DNA of 64,000 nucleotides from Dryocosmus kuriphilus (GCA_038277395.1 CM076194.1:131845230-131909229), one strand, 5' to 3'; positions 35,161 to 47,214 are shown, counted from the first letter of the stretch. The notes: generated by a model not told the origin, from the sequence alone. Made by a program: numbers and translations.

Positions 35161-35599
35161 GGTTGTTACCAGTGCCCGACGTCGATGCTTCTCCCGCACC
35201 AAACACACTGATGGAATATCCATGCATCGCAGATAGGAATAAGGGTTACATTATATCATGTTGACTAAAGTATGGATAGAGATACGCTAATAGGAGAGCA
35301 TTCGCTTGCACACGTTTTAGTAGTAGAATTCCTTATTACTAGTTAAGATTAAAGATCACTCTTCAACCACAACCAACTTATTGTTTATGTTTCAGATAAT
35401 ATAATCATATCCCATACCACTGCTGTTATTTTGAGGCACTTTTTTGTGGGACTTCATTCCCTTTTTATATATCACCACACTACACTGGCGCAGCAACGGG
35501 AAGCATTCGGTGTTGAAATCCATTTAACCACAGTACTGGCAGTTACGAGAATTCAGGGCCGCGAGGGAATGAATCACCTATCTGTGTGGGTTGCAAGGT

Positions 35600-37740
35600 C
35601 TACTTCAGCATCCTTATCCTTGATGCTGCTGATGGTAAATTGTCAAACGAGGTTTCGTTTATGTCCTGGTGAGATCGATACTTAGAAATCTTTTCTTCAC
35701 TGATAGAAAGGTCATCAAGAACATTGCCTGACGAGTCATGAGATGGTTCCATGATGGCATGAACCTGAAGTTCTTTCAAAGCAGACAGAGAAGATGATTG
35801 ACCAGGCTGCCCTTGACGTTGGGATTCACTAGATACTGTTTGAAGAGAGGATTGCTTCCTTTTCAAGGTGGTTAGGACACAGCAACATGGACGAAGTGAT
35901 GACGTGTTGATAAGAGCGGCTCGACCAAATTAGAGTACTATTAGTATTGACAGAAGTGCGAGACCGGCATAGGAGCTGTGTATTAACGAGGTGTGGCTGG
36001 ATTGTTCTTGCCGTTGCGTACAAAAATCATATAGTTCTTGTTCCAGTTGTTCCAAATTCTTTTCTTCTTTCTCGTAGGAAGGCAGGTTCACATCCTGCTA
36101 CGAGGTTGTTGTGGTTAGGCCTGCCAACTGGGAGAAATTTCGAACATGTTGTAATTTTGAAGATAATTTGGAAAGGTCCAGATGAATCTGTGGTTCATAT
36201 ATTGTTATAATTTGTTCATGAACTGGTTTCAATCCTGGTAGCGTCACCATAGTTGTTTTTAAATTACATCCTAGTTCAATTTGGATTAATCCCAAGCATT
36301 GGAGATTAAAATGAAGAGCATGCTCCGTAGAGCAATGCAACTCGGCGTGTATTGAATTAGGTATTGAGTATATCCAACCACTTAGAGATGATATGATCTC
36401 CAGTGAGGCTGAGATTCTAACGACACTTGTATGTCGCATGATCGGAAGGTTTTTAAGGATGGACTCAGCAGAAGTTGAGCCTCACAGGTTTTATGAGCGG
36501 CGTTCTCATAAATGGAGAACATGCCTGGGCATAAAATGTAGCTGTTCATCCTTCTACATAGGGCAAGCTCAACCTGGGTTATTAGCATGTAAGTTCGCTC
36601 AGATTCTTCCATGATTAGATATGCGAATTTTGATCTTACATACGCCCTTCCCATTCTGTTTTCTAAAATCTGTTGTCGTACTGGAAGTGGATGCATTTCA
36701 TAAATGGTGTAGTCGATTTTATCAATTATTGGGATATCCAATACAACGCAGAGTGTAACGTTTCTGCAGTCAATGGTTACTACGGCGAGTTTTGCTAATT
36801 ACTCAATGCTCACACGGGGTCTCGATACTGGGAAGGCCACTTTGGGTGCGTGGTCTTGGACGTCGCGATATACTGGTTCTAGTTGTTCGGATGTTAGCAG
36901 CGCTGAATGCAGTTCTCCTTTTATTGCCTTCTGGACAACATCCATTATTCGGTCACCCGATTGAACATACTCGTCCAGTCCATTTTCTATAGCATGTAGT
37001 AACTTGGACAGGGCATAGGAATAGGTTAGGTTGGTAACTATTGCCGATATTCCATTTACGTGTGTTAGAAGAAGGTTGCGCTCGTTCTGCAACTGCTGCT
37101 GTCGATGTTGGTGTCCTTCGGTGATTCGGTGCAAGTCCTCCAATTGGGATCGGATGACATGTGTTTGTCGACCGGTCATATGGGACAAATTCGCTTGAGC
37201 GAGATTAAAGTCGTCAGTCTTCGATTCCATGGCCTGTCCGTCCTCATACGTCAACAAGCCTGCTACTGGTTCCACGATTCCTCCTATAAATCCCAGCAGG
37301 GGGGTGTTTCTTCGTGCTCGCATGCCGTTCGACAAACGTGAGATTCGATTCTTATTATGGTGATAGGCCAGTTCGCTGATCTCTCTGTCTATGTGCCTTC
37401 TAATTCGCTCCGCGATTCCCAGCTTGTTCTGCATATTATAGTCCCGTATGATCTGGTTGCAGTCTCCTTTCAATTTAGGTGGGCAATAGATTGCTAGTGA
37501 CTGATACCGGTGCCGTATCTCTGTCAAGAAAGCCTGAAATCTGCTGACATTCAAGAAAGTGTTAATCCTCCAATGGCTGATAATTCGCCTCATGGGCCCT
37601 TGGTTCTCTGAAAATATGCCAGTGCTGGCTTGGAACTGGAGATGCTGGTACCTTGGGCCTGCCGAAGTGTTGATTGTCAAAGTGATATACATAATCACTA
37701 ACATTAGTGATAGATTATGGCGGTACATGGCTTCCGCGTA
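35600..37740 (-). pseudogene. env: Envelope gene of the errantivirus-like element (baculovirus-F-like), broken
   Basis: The first open stretch (37728-36799) starts with a hydrophobic signal-peptide-like segment (residues 5-22). Residues 137-140 are RARR, a furin-type site, immediately followed by a small-residue/hydrophobic stretch (NTPLLGFIGG) that fits a fusion peptide, then a heptad-rich helical region and glycosylation-type sites (for example NLSH, NLTY). Further stretches in other frames (36741-36382, 36439-36098) are cysteine-rich ectodomain, and a hydrophobic transmembrane-like segment with a polar tail lies at about 36020-35600. The arrangement matches F-type fusion glycoproteins of errantiviruses and baculoviruses. 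At least three frame changes make it non-functional. It is the last gene before the 3' LTR, as expected. Confidence 0.75.
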
Positions 37741-37870
37741 TAGATCCTAAAGTGGTGCATATAAATATATAGAAGTGATGTTTTAAGTGCCAAGCATTAT
37801 TCCTAACAATAAATTGCCAAGAGCTTATCAGCGTGCTTTGTGAACCTTGTACCATCGTCGGCTTCAAGGA

Positions 37871-40832
37871 TTACATTATGATTTTCCGTGTAACCACGAT
37901 GGTATAAGTTCCAGTAGCTCTTTTGTCGAATTTATTTTTACGCACGTCCTTGAATATGATCACCTTATCGCCAATCACTTCATTTAGGGGACGTACCTTT
38001 TCATGATAACGCAGTTTCGAGCGTTCTTTCATTTGAATCATGTTTTTAACCGCGATCTTTTGGATTTCGTGGAGTCGAATAACCAAGTCTTGGAGATAGG
38101 ATCCATACTTTTCCACTTTATCGGCAGGCGAAAGCGAGCTGGCTATTAGCGCGACGCGTCCGTAGAGCAATTCGAAAGGAGTGAAATTTGTGGCTTCGTG
38201 AACGGACGTATTATAAGCAAACATGGCGAAAGGTAATAATCGGTCCCAGTCATCAAAATCCTCGGCGTAATGGTTTATATAATCTGTGAGGACGATGTGA
38301 CTGCGTTCCAGTGAACCGTTGGTTTGCAGCCGATATCCGGAGGTTGTCAATTGCTTAATTCCGAATATTTTCTCCAATTTCCTCATAAATTTGCTTATAA
38401 TGTTACGAACCAAGTTGTTTTTGGAATGTGTGCTAGATTGGCCAGAGGAAACCACAGACCAAACTAACTTGTGTTAGTTTGCTTATTTTATATTTTTAGT
38501 GGGTCCTGAACTTTCTCCTAGGGAGTTCCTCACTTGCTACTTAAATTGAAATGGGACTAGGGTTGTTGAAGAAACTAATACTTTAAAGATTTCACCTTGT
38601 CACAGATTAGGTTATATTTCATTTAATTATTTTAATTACATCGGTAGGATGGGGGCATGAACCGAGAGAGAGAAAAAGAGAGAGAGAGAGACACAAATAT
38701 TATCGTTAGATCCATCTAAGGAGAGATACTTCTGACCTGCATATGTGGCGATCCTCATCACCTTCGTACACTTCACACACGCTCACGTCGCGAACGCTGC
38801 CCCCAAGGTTCTCACATGTAAAATTAGAATTGTGTTTTGATGAATTTATTTACGCTGGTTCATACCGATCACACCGTTGTGGATTCACTAATCGGGATAA
38901 TCCGCGCACAAGTCACTTGAATTCCTTGTCCTTAAAATTCGTGATAGTGTCACTCAATTTCACCCCCGAACTGGTCTGTTTGCACACAGCTTAATTTTGT
39001 TTAGCGATTCCGTTTTCCAATTAACGACCCAAAACCCTTTTTAATCGTACCCGTTTTCAGCTCGGAACCTTCGGGGTAACTATCACGACGCGAACGTGAA
39101 AGGAAAAGCGGACGGAGCGAGGGTGACATTCACATGCCCCCTTTTCTTAACGAACCTTCTTCATCGAGCAAGAAGTCGCGGTCGAATGCTATCGAGACAA
39201 GGGATTGATTTGCCTTGTCGTCTAAAGTATGTATAAATTTAGGGAGGGTTTTTTTATGCATTTGCATCGCGAGCGTGGGACCTCCGTCGCGGCAGGATGT
39301 AAACCGCGTGGCCACTAATTGCTGATCTTTTAAAATAATTGCAACTAAGAAATTTGGAAGGTGCACGTGCATTGTTGCCATGCATTTTATTTGAAGTACT
39401 TGTTCAATATGCGCGATCAAAGTCCAATATCTAATGAACAGGGTATATCTTCAGATTTAACAGTTTATTATTTTTCTTTTCGATTTGCTTTTAGGAGAAT
39501 ATCTAAGACGTGTAAATTCGTTATCCATAAATGGTCTCTTCACATATTGAGTGTTATTTTCAATCAATCAATAACTTAAATTCATAAGTCTTTAATATAT
39601 CCTTTTAAGGGAGATAGTTATAGATTAATTGAGCTCCTCTAATTTTCTGTTGTCAATATGGTTTCGAATCAAACAATTTCAGAATTAGTCTATATTGGTT
39701 TTGTTCTATTATCAAATAATGTTATTATTAGTTATCACTGATGATTAGTTTATTTAGTAGTTTTTTGAAATTCGGAAATTAGATAGTAAAGGGAAAGTTG
39801 AGGAAATTATCTATATGGCTTTTTAGTTTTTAATAACAATTGGCTTAGATAATTAACTTTTAGTGGTCGCACGGATCGAAACGAATACCCGGTGAACATG
39901 ATACAAAGGAGGTTCGAGCTCGACGTGCTTCTCTGCTTGTTCTTTTTCCGACATGTGGACGGAGTCGACAATAGTCGCTGTTCTCGTACGCTCTGCTAAA
40001 CCTTTGACTCTTCTCTCTCTTTCCCTCTCACTGGGCACTTAGTCCAGTGGTCTTGTATATGCTATACGCTAAGACGGCGAGACAATCTACCGGGCCACAA
40101 GATGGACTTTAATAATACGTATAGGCACCGCGGATGCTGTACCTGGTATAGGTCGATCTCATCATCAGCGATGTCTACCGTAACATAAAACTCCCTCCCC
40201 GGTCCGTAAGAATGCATCGTGGTGCTCCTTATTGCGCGAATAGGTTTTTGAGCCACGGCGTGCGCGATGGTCGATGCATGTTGATTTGGTATGGGTACAG
40301 CGATACATAATTTTGAAAAATTATCCTGCATGGTGAGAATATGCCTATTACTGTTGGATACCGTCGCTAGCTTGCCAACGGTATCGAAAGATACCCTATC
40401 AAACACTCCAAGAGGTGTGTCAGTAATAACCATGGGTTCTCGGGTACGTGCTCTTATTAATTTATTCTTGAGGCTACTTTGACATTCGCAAATGTATTTG
40501 ATTTCATCGTTGCGTAGACCCGGCCAAGTTTACCGTTCTCGAATGCAACGATAGGTCTTCGTTACACCCTTATGTACGGTTAATAAACTATCCTGATGAT
40601 CTGCGATTATTTTTAAACGCGAGTCCTCCGGAGGTACTTCTAACTTTCCGTGACATAGGGTGGTAGTGGGTGGGCCACCCCTGAATATGGCTGACAGCAA
40701 CTCGGCCATTTTGTTTTTTGATACATTACCCATTAAATCACTGGAGTTCGCCACACGATATGTTTCGCAGCGGTCACGTTCCAATGCCGTCCTCAGATTC
40801 TGTAGACCAGTCGTTACTTCTCTCCAATCCAC
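37871..40832 (-). pseudogene. Retroelement integrase, split by a solo LTR
   Basis: The N-terminal part (40832-40190) has a zinc-binding-like H...H segment (IIADHQDSLLTVHKGVTKTY) and the first catalytic region around FDTVGKL; an LTDRG-type box for the second Asp can be read in an adjacent frame at about 40205. The sequence is then interrupted at 40185-38401 by an LTR. The C-terminal part (38400-37871) resumes with FMRKLEKIFGIKQLTTSGYR, the motif NGSLERSH carrying the Glu of the DDE triad, and a chromatin-proximal tail (SKLRYHEKVRPLNEV). Integrase inserts the cDNA into host DNA. The LTR insertion, a stop near 40530 and frameshifts make it inactive. Confidence 0.85.
38401..40185. mobile_element. 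Solo LTR inserted in the integrase gene
   Basis: Plus-strand ends are TGTTACGAACC...CCGTAACA (1785 bp), flanked by TTATAA and TAAAAC, so a 3-4 bp TAA/ATAA duplication is likely. Blocks at 39190-39400 (GTCGTCTAAAGTATGTATAA, CCACTAATTGCTGATC) and 39790-39910 (TATATGGCTTTTTAGTTTTT) resemble parts of the host element's own LTR, showing a related but different family. The coding sequence of integrase resumes cleanly on both sides. It carries no internal genes. Confidence 0.82.
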
Positions 40833-40850
40833 AGCATCGAAATGATTTCG

Positions 40851-41984
40851 CTATATCACTACGGAGTACACTCTATATTTACCAGACGGGGTAACTAATA
40901 TTTGAACCTTCTTTGGTCTTTTTTCCCATAAGTCCTGTGGATTCATGCGCTCAGTAGCAATAAGTAACTTAAATATGGGATTTATAGGTTCGCTGTCTTC
41001 GAAAATGAAGTGGGCATAATTATCGCGACGATAACTCAGTGGCTCACTCCATTCGTGGCGCACCGAACTGACTGATTGCATTTGGGGTTCTCTCATGAGA
41101 ATGATATCCTGATCCGTCCACTTAGCTTCTTCTTGTTCTGGCGGAGGAGTGGGAGGATCGATGTACGGCACGTCTACGTCAATAGTGGTCCTTGAAAAAT
41201 TCGCTTCTGGGTGGGTTATAGAAGCGTCATCGTGAGTGGTTTCCTCTCGCAAGGACATTGCCATCAAATTCTTCTTTACAGGCTTTGTCTTGTAAGTTGT
41301 AAAAACCTTGCTGTCCCTTTCAAGTATTTCAGTAGTAGACCTTGGAAATGGCATAGGTAATATCTGAGGAGTTTGAAACAACGATTTTCGAGATGGTTGT
41401 TGTCCGACGATTGGACATTCTATAAATTCAGGTACATTATAAAATCGCATAGTACCTTTTGGTTGTTTGATTTCTGATGTGGACTTATTTGGATCCTCAC
41501 ATATCGGAGGGAGGTCCTTTTCCTCCGATCTTGTTCTTTTATTAAGGTGTTCCAGAAATGATCTCAGGAATTTGTTAACTCTCTTGGGAAGTGGATCATC
41601 TGTTTCCGTGTAGGGGTCCATGTTTTGTAAACGTAGTAAAAGGTTTTGATCTTTTTCGCCTTCAGAGACTGCCGTAATTTCTACTTGCACGGGTTCGATA
41701 GCGGAAGGTCGTTCTAAATCCTCGTCATCCCAAACATAGGACTGATGATCGTTGATGGATTGGTCAAATTTCTCTATAGATTTTTGCACCGTAGCACGAA
41801 TTTACGTCAAACGATGTTCATGGGATTGTGTAACGAAGTTGGGTTCCCCATTGTTGTCACCGCTGTCTTCGTCACTACTAGTATAGTTAAGACTAACATC
41901 AACAATGGTGGTTGAGAATGGTCCCATTGATTCATCTATCCTGTCCTTTTGGAACGTGCTACTCTCAGGGTGCTCAGTGATCAT
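40851..41984 (-). pseudogene. Linker ORF between the second RNase H and integrase
   Basis: Two open stretches, 41984-41802 and 41789-40851 (312 codons), follow the second RNase H and precede the integrase zinc-binding region in the same direction. The protein is hydrophilic, rich in acidic residues, Pro and Ser, with a PPTPPPEQEEAKW segment and a C-terminal part containing PKKVQILVTPSGKYRVYSVV. I recognise no domain. Such a long spacer is unusual between RNase H and integrase in Gypsy elements; it could be a structural pol extension or a separately acquired segment. Its 312-codon intact frame, in an otherwise battered element, is notable. Confidence 0.55.
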
Positions 41985-41989
41985 CGTAT

Positions 41990-42533
41990 TATGTATCTTG
42001 ATCCCTACCCGAGCGAGTTAGTCCGCGGCTTCTTTGCCTTAGATACCTTGGTGGCTTGGGACATGATTCCAAGTTATATCCAACGGTGCTAGAGCTTGCC
42101 GTAACTCTTCGAACTCAGCTCGATTAACGACAGGTTTTCCATCAGCAGTTTTCCATCCATTGGCCTCCCAAATGGGCAGCCACTGGGTACAACAATTGAT
42201 GAGAAACTTGGAGTAGGTGAATATGCTTAATTTTGTGATCCCATTTTCACTGAACTTTTTCCCAGCAGTCGTGGCTGCCTGAATCTCTGCAGTGTTGTTC
42301 GTCTGTCTACCTTGGGTGGGCTGAGAAATGTTCGAAGGGTGATCCGGGCCGAACCACACACCTACGCCTCCTTCGGGTTCTCCCTTGCTATTGTACGTGC
42401 AAGCTCCATCTGTATATACCCCGGTGGGCTTATCACATAGTGTGGGAAACCATGGATTTGTCAAATAGAGTGGTGCGCTCTCAGGAACTGGTCCTTTTTT
42501 TCGAGTCATAATGACGGGTTTGATACTCGGCAA
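41990..42533 (-). pseudogene. Second, cellular-type RNase HI domain in pol
   Basis: A 164-codon open stretch carries the RNase HI landmarks: VYTDGACTYN (Asp42), a GGVGVWFGPDHPSNIS loop, QTNNTAEIQAA (Glu83), LSIFTYSKFLINC (the third catalytic position is Tyr107 instead of Asp), WKTADGKPVVNRAEF, and the WNHVPSHQGI end, after which a stop is followed in frame by GKEAAD with the fourth acidic position. The handle-region and NN-T-AE wording is that of eukaryotic RNase H1-like proteins, not of the retroviral RNase H fused to RT, which this element also has at 43.3-43.7 kb. RNase H removes RNA from RNA:DNA hybrids. Stops and the Tyr make this copy inactive. Confidence 0.85.
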
Positions 42534-42639
42534 TACACTATGATCCCTTCGATAAACAGGTGGATCAGACTCATCGCTGTTTCTTCCTTCAGAGGAAGCA
42601 TCATCGGATAAGGAGTACTCGCAGCTCTAGGTAGGGGTT

Positions 42640-43300
42640 TGGTCCCTTCTGGCACTCGTGTCCGTCGACGAAGTCGAGTGGCTATTCCACTCTGATCGAG
42701 GGGTAGTTTATTATGATATGCTGGAGGTTGATAAGTCTCATCCGAGTCTTCAGCGGTCGTTATTCCTGATAACCGCGAAGAGCGAGGACCTAGAGCACCT
42801 TTTTGAAATTGTCTTGCCTTCACATTGGTACCGGAGATACCTGAGTTGCACCTGGGAGCAGATTTTAGTAGAGTGTGTTTTCCTGGTGCCTTACTACCTA
42901 CTGTCTGCATGGGGGCGGTGGTTTTTGTACGAGCAGTTCTTTGCTTTGTTGCTTCCGAATTGTCGGCGAAGTCCTCGTTGGTCGACTGAGAAGATTGTGT
43001 AACTTTCGATCGTGTGACCCGGCCTAGGATAGGCTTCGAACGGGCGACTGTAGTTTTGGTGGCCTCTTGAACCTTTCTTTCCTTTGTCGTTGATTTTAAC
43101 GGCAAGGTCCGGCAGAAGATGAGGGTGCTACCTTGTCCCGGAGCCATCTCCTCTTCCTGGTCCTGGGTTGGATTACTGGAAGGGGTAACCGCATCTGTGC
43201 TTGCGCCGTTACATTTGCCCTTAGCGTCAGCCTGTTCACGCCCGATCTGGAGGAAGTGATCTTCTGGTCCTACCGGATTTCCCGATAAGCCTCCCACTCC
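42640..43300 (-). pseudogene. Basic low-complexity linker between the two RNase H domains
   Basis: The open stretch 43570-42506 continues after the first RNase H with about 220 residues rich in Lys, Thr, Ser, Gln and Pro (for example KERKVQEATKTTVARSKP and TKQRTARTKTTAPMQ). No fold is recognised. It may tether the second RNase H or act as a degenerate former connection; it stays open in one frame, unlike much of pol. Confidence 0.55.
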
Positions 43301-44614
43301 TCGATTGAACTTTCCTTTTTTGTACTTAAAAATGTATTGATAATCTTTGAGCCGATGCCTCCAGCGAACCAGTCGTGGTCCTGGATTTTCAGCATACGTA
43401 ATGCAGTAGACAGGTTCATGGTCGCAGGCCAGAATAAACTCTCTTCCGTACAGATGGGGGTGGAAATTAGTGATCGAGTGTAGCGCAGCTAAGCACTCCT
43501 TCTCTGTCGTTTCAAATCGTTGCTCCACGTTGGTCAAAATTTTAGAAAAATAAGCTACAGGCATGTCCATTTTATTCTACTCCTGGTTAGTACGGCCCCA
43601 ACCGCATACTCCGAAGCATCAGTAGTCAAACTGAATTGTTTAGCGAAGTCAGGGTATTTCAGAATGGGTTCCGCACACAGATAGTTACGCAGTTTTTGGA
43701 AACTCTCGCTCTGTGCAGGTCCCCAGTTGAATTTGATGTCCTTCTTCAATAGGCCCGCCAATGGTTTAGTAAGTTTAGCGTTGTTTTCAATGAACCTACT
43801 ATAATATCCTGATAATCCAAGGAACTTTCGGATGGCGCATACCGTTTTTGGTTGGGGGTATTCCTTTATCGTCTTTATTTTCGCCGGGTTAGGCTTCACT
43901 CCATCGCGTCCGATGATATGACCTAAATGGGCAACTTCAGGGCGTAGAAGATCGCATTTGTCGGGTTAGAGCTTTAGATTGGCATCTCGCAACCTTTTAA
44001 CTAGTCTTTTTGCTTTCTTATCGTGCTCCTCCAGAGTTTCTGAGTGAAGCACGATGTCGTCCAAGTAAGCAAATGCCTCAATCCCGAGCATCCCTTAAGG
44101 ACGGTGTCCATGAGCCTCTGGAATGTTGCCGGGGCGTTTTTGATACCCATGGGCATTCTCATGTATTCAAAATGGCCCCTTTTCGTTGAGAAAGCCGTTT
44201 TGGCTCTATCGTCAGGATATGTCTCAATCTGATGATATCCGCTGGCAAGATCAAACACTGAAAAGTATTGAGCTTTGCCCAAATGGTCCAGGACTTCTTT
44301 ATGTTAGGTAATGGATATTCATCCCCTATCACCTTGGCATTCAGTTCTCTATAATCAATCACCACTCTGAATTTCTTTTCCCCAGAAGCATCCCTCTTCT
44401 TTGGAATAATCAAGACTGGTGAGCTATAGGGTGACGTGGATGGGGATATTATACCACTTTTCAGTTGTTTTTCTATCTGAATTGCCAATTGCTTCTGAGC
44501 CTCGGGTGCATGACGATATTGTTTCTTGGAAATCATGACATCGCTTATCGTGGGGGGAATTTCGCTATTCACGTGGAATATATCAGGATAATCTCTGACC
44601 CATCCTAGGACCAA
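43300..44614 (-). pseudogene. pol: Reverse transcriptase and first RNase H of the retroelement
   Basis: RT landmarks on the minus strand: VLIIPKKRDASGEKKFRVV (44.4 kb), SVFDLASGYHQIE with the first catalytic Asp (44.26 kb), PMGIKNAPATFQRLMD, and a YLDD box readable at about 44060 in an adjacent frame. The RNase H follows: LTTDASEYAVGAVL (43.6 kb), TTEKECLAALHSI and LACDHEPVYC, giving Asp, Glu, Asp. These are Ty3/Gypsy signatures. Frames change at about 44280, 44080, 43900 and 43570. RT and RNase H copy the RNA genome into DNA and degrade the template. The retroviral RNase H catalytic residues survive, in contrast to those of the second RNase H. Confidence 0.88.
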
Positions 44615-44798
44615 ATCTCGTTCTGACCCGTTTAGATGGGATACATGGAGAATCTTGAAGACCCGTTCCTCTCTCGAAACTTGCGGTTTTTCAAGGTTAT
44701 TGTTTTCTTCATAGCATGATTCCGGGAAATTGACAATATTCGAAAGGAGTGAGTTCCTGTGGTGTTGGGGCGAATTCTACATCTTCCTCGTTGGTGTT

Positions 44799-45323
44799 CT
44801 ATACGGAGTCATAGCATACCCCATTGTGATTCTTTACTACTCCCTCGCCGATATATACACCATCAGGAGCATCTATGCGTGGGAAGTATCCTTCAGATAA
44901 TTCCTTATTATATACATCAATCGATACCGGGTGCTTTATGCGGGCCTTAAGCTTCGAAATCGGCGAGAATGGTTTTATTTCCGATCTCAAAAGTTTACGC
45001 GCTTTTTGGGACTCATAATCTACGAACGGTATTGGGGTGATTGGTTCCGAAATAACAACTAAGGTATTATGTCTAAATGACAGCTGTGCTTGCTCCTGGC
45101 GGAGGTACGGCCGACACAGAATTCCGTCGGCACAGATAGGAAAATCGTTTGGCACTACGTGAAACTCGACACTTGTGCCCAATATGGTCACCATTACTGT
45201 TCTATTAGTCTGCGTTAATTCCCCTGTTATGCCAGACACATAGATGGAATCATCACCTGCGGTGATGTCCGGTTTTAGTGCTAGGAGCTTCAGTAAATTT
45301 ATGTCAGATCCAGGGTCTATCAA
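44799..45323 (-). pseudogene. Retroelement aspartic protease and spacer
   Basis: The frame opens with MIDPGSDINLLKLLALKPD, the retropepsin active-site loop with DPG in place of the usual DTG/DSG. It continues with a flap-like IYVSGITGELTQT and the second conserved region DGILCRPYL. Retropepsins work as dimers and process Gag-Pol. The residues after about 95 lead toward the RT and show no further domain. The Thr/Ser-to-Pro change in the active loop probably abolishes activity. It lies in the expected order between gag and RT. Confidence 0.75.
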
Positions 45324-45567
45324 AAAGGAAGCCGTTGTTTTTCGGAATTCCGGAGCCTTTAATCGGACGACTGGGGAGTCTTCTTTTTGGTATCTCGTTC
45401 GGAAGATTCATTCAGGTCCTCCAAGGTTCGGACCGTTTTGGTACGATCTTTTAGTTTAGGACTCAGCGTGGCGTCCGAACGATGAATCTGCGTGTAGATT
45501 AAAGAATTTGGTTTCGAAGAGACTGGTCTCAAACCACCGGGAATGGGTGGTTCTGACCATTGAGGAT

Positions 45568-46627
45568 TCAAGTGTGCTCCTTGTGTATGAGGTACATGAG
45601 GTGAATACTGCAGTGTAAATGGATAACCATAGTTAGAAGGATATCTGGCGGATGAAGATATCCTGACGGATGAGGATATTGAGTTGGATGCAAGTGTGGA
45701 TACATTTCTGTTGGATTAAGGTAGGGTGGATAAGGTCCAGGAGTGCATTGATTCCTAGTAGCGGATGATATCGACTTCGGAGCTGACTTCTCAGAATGCC
45801 GGAAATTATCGAGCTCGTCCATTTGTTTTGAGTAAGGACTAGGTAAACCTTGATCTTTCTGGAATCTTGTCCTGCCTTGACACATGGTACATCGAGGCTG
45901 ATGCTGCCCTCGCCTTTTCCGCATACTTTTGGCGTTCCTCCACGTGTAATGCATGTTCATATGCCTCATGAATGTCTTTAGGACTTCGAGTGTCGACAAA
46001 GGTGGCCATTTCAGAAGGAAGTCCTCGTATGTAGGCGTCTCGAGCACAGTCAGTTACAGGCCTCATCATCATAGCTGTGACGTCATCCCTGGCGGTGTAT
46101 TTTTCTTCCAGAGAGTGCTTCGTCCCACTAAGAAGACCTAAGGTACGGTCATAATAATCATTTACGCTCTCGGTTTGTGTCATCAGGAGGTTGACTATAG
46201 CTTTGAAGTACCATTGGTACTTCTTAGTTTGGGGAAATCGTTTCTTCAAATGAGCTACGAGCTCCATTAACCGGTTAAATTGTTTGTCGCGGACACTTTC
46301 CCGTGCGGTTCCTTTTAACTTGCTCAATACTATTTTGATAAACGCCAGGTCGGTCGAGTAGCCAGTAACATATACCGACCCATTAGCCACATCCTGAAGA
46401 AATCCCTTTGACGGAGGTGCTTTGCCATCAAAAGTGAGTACATGATATGTTGACTGTTGTAGGGTCATGCCTTCCAAGGCCCTAGCCATAGCCGCACTTA
46501 TATCCATTGTAGAGGGCGCTCGCGTCATTATATTGGAAGGTAATCCCGTACGCGTAGTATTATTATTCACAGGAGGGTTTGCTTGGTCACCGTTGTCTTT
46601 ATTACGATCATCATCCGAATTTGTCAT
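45568..46627 (-). pseudogene. gag: gag of the errantivirus-like element
   Basis: A 262-codon open stretch (46627-45839) overlaps a second one in another frame (46047-45568). It carries capsid-like features: YHVLTFDGKAPPSKGFLQDV, KGTARESVRDKQFNRLMELV, KRFPQTKKYQWYFKAIVNLL, the ESVNDYYDR helix, and RGLPSEMATFVDTRSP followed by HVEERQKYAEKAR. The order is typical of insect Gypsy/errantivirus Gag. A terminal CCHC finger was not found. The second stretch is Tyr/His/Pro-rich (YPHPSGYLHPPD). Gag forms the particle that holds the RNA. One frame change near 45.9 kb could be either a decay mutation or a programmed shift. Confidence 0.78.
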
Positions 46628-46639
46628 ATTGCGACAGTA

Positions 46640-47214
46640 CGGGTGTATTCTACTAACACGGTGAAGATTCCTAACCTTGGTTATTCGAATCTCCTATCGA
46701 AATTGGAAAATAATAACAAAAAAAAGAGACTATAGTTCGGTGTAATTCCTTTAGAAGGAATTCACCGCCCCGTAATAATTTCGTCAGTAATTTAGATTAT
46801 CCCTGCAACGCCGACCTGTAAAAAGGCAAGTCCATTCAAGGTCTTATAATTTCTCTTTTCTAAGAAAAACAACACTGTGGATGACCATGCGCCCAATTTA
46901 TTTACATCTTATGAGATAACGGATAAGTATTTTATACACAGCGATATTTAACGCACATTGATGCCGATAAGCTGTTTGTTGCTCGCAATCCAGGGCGCTG
47001 TTTACCCTGAGGATACCGTTCCTGATTCGGTTGCGTAACCAAAAATCGCTTAAACCGACTACGCTTACCGGGAATTATGTCTCTAATTCAATGTGCGCCC
47101 TCAATCTCTCGTCAGCTCTCTCCGTCGCACTCCCGTCCGGAAGACGAATGGGAACTCACGAATTCAATTGCTTTTGACGAAAAAATTAGCCCCCTTGGCC
47201 TTAGGATTTCCCTA
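46640..47214. other. Non-coding stretch upstream of gag
   Basis: No open frame of note and no LTR-like terminal motif was found. It separates the gag start from the protease-like ORF at 47.2-47.6 kb, and may contain a junction between two retroelement fragments. Confidence 0.4.

Noticed and set aside
36392..37341. Plus-strand open frames in the env region
   Set aside because: They are antisense shadows of the minus-strand envelope frames, which have the expected position, signal peptide and processing site.
41290..41310. A programmed frameshift site in pol
   Set aside because: So many random frameshifts exist in this copy that a programmed one cannot be distinguished from decay.
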